9,786 bases of DNA from an uncultured Marmoricola sp. (GTDB lineage Bacteria; Actinomycetota; Actinomycetes; Propionibacteriales; Nocardioidaceae), in contig CALMMO010000042.1 of the NCBI GenBank assembly GCA_937868455.1, positions 1-9,786 on the forward strand, in the 5' to 3' direction. Shown one piece after another: positions 7,228-9,786 of the stretch (position 1 is the first letter of the stretch; every line of letters starts with the position of its first letter). The notes beneath the pieces were generated by a model, which was given only the letters and a program-made list of their open reading frames with translations, was not told the origin of the DNA and ran no database searches. The position numbers and the translations under genes were made by a program.

Positions 7228-7306
7228 GCTTCACCCGGATGTTTGGCGCTTTACCCGGGAGATCCTCCCCGCAAAGTGCCAAAGTCACAGGTTTACTTGT
7301 GACTTT
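7228..7306 (-). repeat. right copy of the 79-bp double-hairpin inverted repeat (possible terminator)
   Basis: Read on the minus strand it starts on the last base of the SDR stop codon (TGA, 7308-7306) and repeats 6046-6124 with five substitutions. Hairpin 1 (7306-7281) is identical to the left copy. In hairpin 2 (7280-7245) the left A-C mismatch becomes a G-T wobble, while two stem pairs become G-G mismatches. Relative to the neighbouring steroid gene, each copy has the same orientation and lies directly after the stop codon. It also lies 23 bp beyond the stop of the AbiEi-like gene, so it could terminate both converging transcripts. Confidence 0.92.
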
Positions 7307-8205
7307 CACCTGGTTCCGTAGACCGGTTCGGGGGCAACACCCGAGGCAACCATCTCGCGCATGGCATCCCCCACTTCACTGGCTTCCCAACGTCGACCGA
7401 GGTCAACCTTCGAGCCGTGACGCCAACCCTCTTCGAGACAAATCTGTCCGCCTTCGATCTCGATCACGCGACCCGAGATCTCACAATCGGTGGAGGCGAG
7501 CCACGCCACGATGGGTGAGTTGTTGGCTGGGTCCATGCGGTCGAACCCGCCGTCAACCCCAGCCATCATTTCGGGGAATGCACCTTCGGTCATGCGGGTG
7601 CGCGCGACAGGCGCGATGGCATTGACGAGCACGCCATAGCGGCCCATCTCTGCTGCAGCCACCAAAGTCATTGTGGCGATGCCGCCCTTGGCGGCTGAGT
7701 ACGTCGTCTGCCCGATCGAGCCTTGCAAACCCGCACCCGAGGAGGTGTTGATCACCCGTGCCTGGCGCGGGCGCCCTGCCTTGGCCTCATCTCGCCAATA
7801 CGCCCCCGCGTGGCGAAGCGGCGCAAAGTGACCCTTGAGGTGCACGCGGATCACGGCGTCCCACTCTTCTTCCGAACAGTTGACCAGCATCCGGTCGCGC
7901 ACGAAGCCGGCATTGTTGACCAAGATGTCGAGGCCCCCGAAGGATTCGATCGCTTGAGCGATCATGTCGGCAGCCTGAGCAAAGTCGGCCACATCAGCAC
8001 CGTTGGCTACCGCACGCCCGCCCATGGCTTCGATCTCGGCGACGAGGGCATCAGCTGGAGAATCAGTCTTCTCACCGGCCAGGGTCACTCCATAATCGTT
8101 GACCACGACCGCAGCGCCCTGGCGCGCTAACTCAAGCGCGTGCTCGCGACCAATGCCTCGCCCAGCTCCGGTCACGATGGCCACACGTCCATCCAAGATC
8201 CCCAT
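7306..8205 (-). CDS. Rv3548c-like short-chain dehydrogenase/reductase
   Basis: 299 residues from ATG 8205; Rv3548c is about 304. Classical SDR of the MFE-2/17-beta-HSD4 type: cofactor loop TGAGRGIG (12-19), VVVNDYGVTLAG (33-44) with Asp37 at the end of beta-2 favouring NAD(H), NNAG (97-100), catalytic Ser155/156, Tyr169 and Lys173 (YSAAK). The extended beta-2 loop and C-terminal tail resemble (3R)-hydroxyacyl-CoA dehydrogenases, so it probably oxidises a hydroxyacyl-CoA intermediate; the exact steroid substrate is not known to me. The ATG shares one base with the stop of the preceding SDR (TAATG), with AGGAG at 8214-8218, indicating translational coupling. A longer start at 8265 would lie inside the upstream gene and is unlikely. 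In M. tuberculosis this gene belongs to the KstR2 regulon. Confidence 0.85.
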   Translation of the reverse strand: MGILDGRVAIVTGAGRGIGREHALELARQGAAVVVNDYGVTLAGEKTDSPADALVAEIEAMGGRAVANGADVADFAQAADMIAQAIESFGGLDILVNNAGFVRDRMLVNCSEEEWDAVIRVHLKGHFAPLRHAGAYWRDEAKAGRPRQARVINTSSGAGLQGSIGQTTYSAAKGGIATMTLVAAAEMGRYGVLVNAIAPVARTRMTEGAFPEMMAGVDGGFDRMDPANNSPIVAWLASTDCEISGRVIEIEGGQICLEEGWRHGSKVDLGRRWEASEVGDAMREMVASGVAPEPVYGTR

Positions 8206-8972
8206 TAGGACAACTCCTTCTGCACAACGTGCAAGAACACTGGCGGTTCGCCGCCTCCGTGGCACTCCACATGAGCGCCTGAAACATAGGAAGCCAGATC
8301 ACTGGCTAAGAAGAGTGCGACATTCCCGACCTCGCTGGGCAGCGCCAACCGCCCTGCGGGGATGGTCGCTGAGATGGCGGCAATGCCTGACTCGCCGCCG
8401 TAGTGAAGATCGCTTTGCTCGGTCGCGACGAGCCCGACGGTGATCGAGTTGACGCGCACCTTGGGCCCCCACTCCACCGCGAGGCTGGTGGTGAGGGAGT
8501 CGATGCCTGCTTTGGCTGCGCCGTACGCCGCTGTTCCTGGCGATGGCCTGCTCGCCGAGACCGAGGAAATGTTGACGATCGCTCCCCCCTCGGCTTGCTG
8601 CTGCATGACGGCGTTAGCGGCCTGCATGAGCATCAACGGGGAGTTCAGGTTCAGCTGCATGATCTTGTCGTGGAAGTTCACGGAGGCATCCGCCGCCATG
8701 GCGTACGGCGCACCGCCCGCGTTGTTCACCAGCACGTCGAGCCGACCGAACTCAGCTACCACTCCATCGATGAGCGCGGAGACCTCGCTGGCCGAGCGCA
8801 CATCGCAGATGCGGTGGTGGGTGCCCGCGACAGGGATCTCCACGTCTGAGCGGCCGCAGGTCACCACAGTGGCACCTGCGGCGACGAACTGAGTGGTGAT
8901 GCCCAAACCCACGCCGCGTTGCCCGCCTGTGACCAGCACAACGCGCCCGGCGAGGTCCAAAGAGATTGCCAT
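8205..8972 (-). CDS. Rv3549c-like short-chain dehydrogenase/reductase
   Basis: 255 residues from ATG 8972; Rv3549c is about 259. SDR landmarks: glycine loop TGGQRGVGLG (15-24), a variant of TGxxxGIG with Val for Ile; NNAGG (83-87); Ser137 in NISSVSA; Tyr150 and Lys154 in YGAAK. Basic Arg41 follows the beta-2 strand (TCGRSD), hinting at NADP(H), unlike the Asp in its neighbour. First gene of a two-gene minus-strand operon and divergent from echA20. No Shine-Dalgarno precedes the ATG, but TAGCCT (8985-8980) ends 7 nt before it, the layout of a leaderless mRNA. A TTG at 8993 is an alternative start but would lie upstream of that -10. Likely acts in ring C/D degradation; substrate not assigned. 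Confidence 0.85.
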   Translation of the reverse strand: MAISLDLAGRVVLVTGGQRGVGLGITTQFVAAGATVVTCGRSDVEIPVAGTHHRICDVRSASEVSALIDGVVAEFGRLDVLVNNAGGAPYAMAADASVNFHDKIMQLNLNSPLMLMQAANAVMQQQAEGGAIVNISSVSASRPSPGTAAYGAAKAGIDSLTTSLAVEWGPKVRVNSITVGLVATEQSDLHYGGESGIAAISATIPAGRLALPSEVGNVALFLASDLASYVSGAHVECHGGGEPPVFLHVVQKELS

Positions 8973-9011
8973 GTGGGTTAGGCTACCAAGCAAACGTTAG
9001 GTAGGTAGAAC
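8973..9011. promoter_or_regulatory. compact divergent promoter with dyad; candidate KstR2-type operator
   Basis: 39 bp separate the SDR and echA20 start codons. An imperfect 22-bp dyad spans 8983-9004: CTACC ... GGTAG flanks AAGCAAACGTT, with 7 of 11 position pairs complementary. It contains ACCAAG, one exact half of the KstR2 consensus AnCAAGnnCTTGnT, but the other half at the required spacing is AACGTT, a poor match. The minus-strand -10 candidate TAGCCT (8985-8980) overlaps the dyad. On the plus strand TAGGTA (8998-9003) and the tandem TAGG just before the ATG are weaker -10 or Shine-Dalgarno candidates. GTTAGG occurs at both 8977-8982 and 8996-9001. In M. tuberculosis KstR2 controls this same intergenic gap. 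Confidence 0.45.
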
Positions 9012-9776
9012 ATGACTTCAGGAATTCGTTCTGAACTGCGCGATGACCACATCCGCACCATCACCATGGACTATCCCCCGGTTAACGCATTACCCGTCAG
9101 CGGATGGTTCGAATTGGCGCATGCCCTTGACGACGCGAGCCGCGATCAGTCGACGCACGTGGTGATCTTGCGAGCCGAAGGCAAGGGCTTCAACGCCGGC
9201 GTCGACATCAAGGAAATGCAAAACACCGAAGGTTTCGACGCACTCATTGGCGCAAACAAAGGCTGCTTTGCCGCGTTCAAAGCGGTCTACGAATGCGCAG
9301 TACCTGTCGTAGCTGCGGTTAATGGCTTCTGCTTGGGAGGCGGTGTCGGTCTAGTCGGCAACGCCGATTGTGTGGTGGCCAGCGACGATGCGTACTTCGG
9401 TGTGCCCGAGGTGAAGCAAGGCGCCCTAGGTGCAGCCACTCACATGGCCAGGCTCGTGCCGCAGCATCTGATGCGCACGCTCTACTTCACTGCGCGCACC
9501 ATCTCAGCGACTTCTCTGGTTCAGCACGGAAGCGTGCTTGAGACTGTGCCCCGCGCCGAGCTCGACGAGGCCGCACTCGCGATCGCCCGCGACATAGCTC
9601 AACACGACACCCGTGTGATCCGGGCAGCCAAAGAGGCTCTCAACGGCATCGATCCGATCGACGTGAACAAGTCCTACCGTTTCGAGCAAGGGTTCACGAT
9701 GGAGCTCAACTTGGCCGGAGTGAGCGATGAACACCGTGACAAGTTCGCTGGCACCAACAAAGGAAGCAACAAATGA
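9012..9776 (+). CDS. echA20: EchA20-like crotonase (steroid ring D hydrolase)
   Basis: 254 residues; EchA20 (Rv3550) is about 247. Distinctive stretches agree with that family: DYPPVNALP (20-28), GFNAGVDIKEMQ (59-70), FAAFKAVYECAVPVVAAVNG (86-105), GGGVGLVGNAD (109-119), FGVPEVKQGALGAATH (129-144), RLVPQHLMR (147-155), DTRVIRAAKEALNGID and the ending GFTMELNLAGVSDEHRDKF. AGVDIKEM and the GGG loop form the crotonase oxyanion hole. EchA20 hydrolytically opens the last (D) ring of the HIP-derived indene carboxyl-CoA intermediate, before IpdAB opens ring C. It is the first gene of a plus-strand operon, divergent from the two SDRs, and its TGA overlaps the next ATG (ATGA). This is one of the surest calls in the window. 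Confidence 0.95.
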   Translation: MTSGIRSELRDDHIRTITMDYPPVNALPVSGWFELAHALDDASRDQSTHVVILRAEGKGFNAGVDIKEMQNTEGFDALIGANKGCFAAFKAVYECAVPVVAAVNGFCLGGGVGLVGNADCVVASDDAYFGVPEVKQGALGAATHMARLVPQHLMRTLYFTARTISATSLVQHGSVLETVPRAELDEAALAIARDIAQHDTRVIRAAKEALNGIDPIDVNKSYRFEQGFTMELNLAGVSDEHRDKFAGTNKGSNK

Positions 9777-9786
9777 GCATGCCTTC
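9773..9786 (+). CDS. start of the next gene, by synteny probably ipdA (truncated by window end)
   Basis: ATG at 9773 overlaps the echA20 stop as ATGA and opens a frame (Met-Ser-Met-Pro...) that runs off the window. GGAAG at 9762-9766 could serve as its Shine-Dalgarno. In M. tuberculosis echA20 is followed by ipdA and ipdB, the CoA-transferase-like ring C hydrolase subunits. Four codons cannot identify the product; the call rests on gene order alone. Confidence 0.4.

Larger units (their letters stand above)
6046..7306. mobile_element. candidate repeat-bounded single-gene cassette (AbiEi/DUF559-like)
   Basis: A 1261-bp segment bounded by the two inverted 79-bp repeats. It holds only the AbiEi/DUF559-like gene and its palindrome-rich leader. 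No transposase or recombinase is encoded, and the bases next to the two ends (left TGAGCGA, right CACCTGG) show no target duplication. The segment sits between fadA5 and the Rv3548c-like SDR, where M. tuberculosis has ddn, inside otherwise conserved gene order. It could be a non-autonomous mobile unit, a segment flanked by independent copies of an intergenic repeat, or a region able to invert by recombination between the repeats. Mobility is not shown by the sequence. Confidence 0.4.

Noticed and set aside
8206..8265. N-terminal extension of the Rv3548c-like SDR to 8265
   Set aside because: It lies within the upstream SDR coding sequence and reads as basic low-quality peptide. The ATG at 8205 has a Shine-Dalgarno, and the Rossmann fold starts immediately after it.

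Overview
The window is a piece of an actinobacterial sterol/steroid catabolism cluster. The organism looks like a non-mycobacterial Actinomycetota: the DNA is GC-rich by eye, GTG starts and ATGA or TAATG gene overlaps are common, and almost every gene resembles the KstR/KstR2 regulon genes of Mycobacterium and Rhodococcus. I identified genes by recalling family sequences and reading motifs; no database search was run.

Layout. (1) 1-3516, plus strand: the C-terminal part of an Rv3521-like DUF35/OB-fold protein, then ltp4-like and ltp3-like thiolase-fold genes joined by 4-bp ATGA overlaps, then a YwiC-like membrane protein. (2) 3527-6041: cyp125-like (minus) and fadA5-like (plus), divergent, with a perfect match to the KstR operator consensus between them. 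(3) 6042-7305: a lone AbiEi/DUF559-like gene bracketed by two 79-bp inverted copies of a double-hairpin repeat, with three short palindromes in its leader. (4) 7306-8972, minus strand: two translationally coupled SDR dehydrogenases matching Rv3548c and Rv3549c. (5) 9012-end, plus strand: an echA20-like crotonase and, overlapping its stop by ATGA, the first codons of the next gene, by synteny probably ipdA.

How the genes work together. CYP125 oxidises the sterol side-chain terminus. The DUF35-Ltp4-Ltp3 set is the module linked to removing C24-branched (plant sterol) side chains. FadA5 is the thiolase that releases acetyl-CoA from the shortened side chain. EchA20, the likely IpdA that follows and the two SDRs belong to the branch that degrades the last two rings (C/D). 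Side-chain and late-ring functions therefore sit side by side.

The part that ordinary steroid catabolism does not explain is the cassette at 6046-7306. It occupies the position that ddn (Rv3547) holds in M. tuberculosis and looks like an inserted, repeat-bounded single-gene element. There are no tRNA or rRNA genes and no CRISPR arrays that I can see. No gene-free stretch exceeds about 215 bp.
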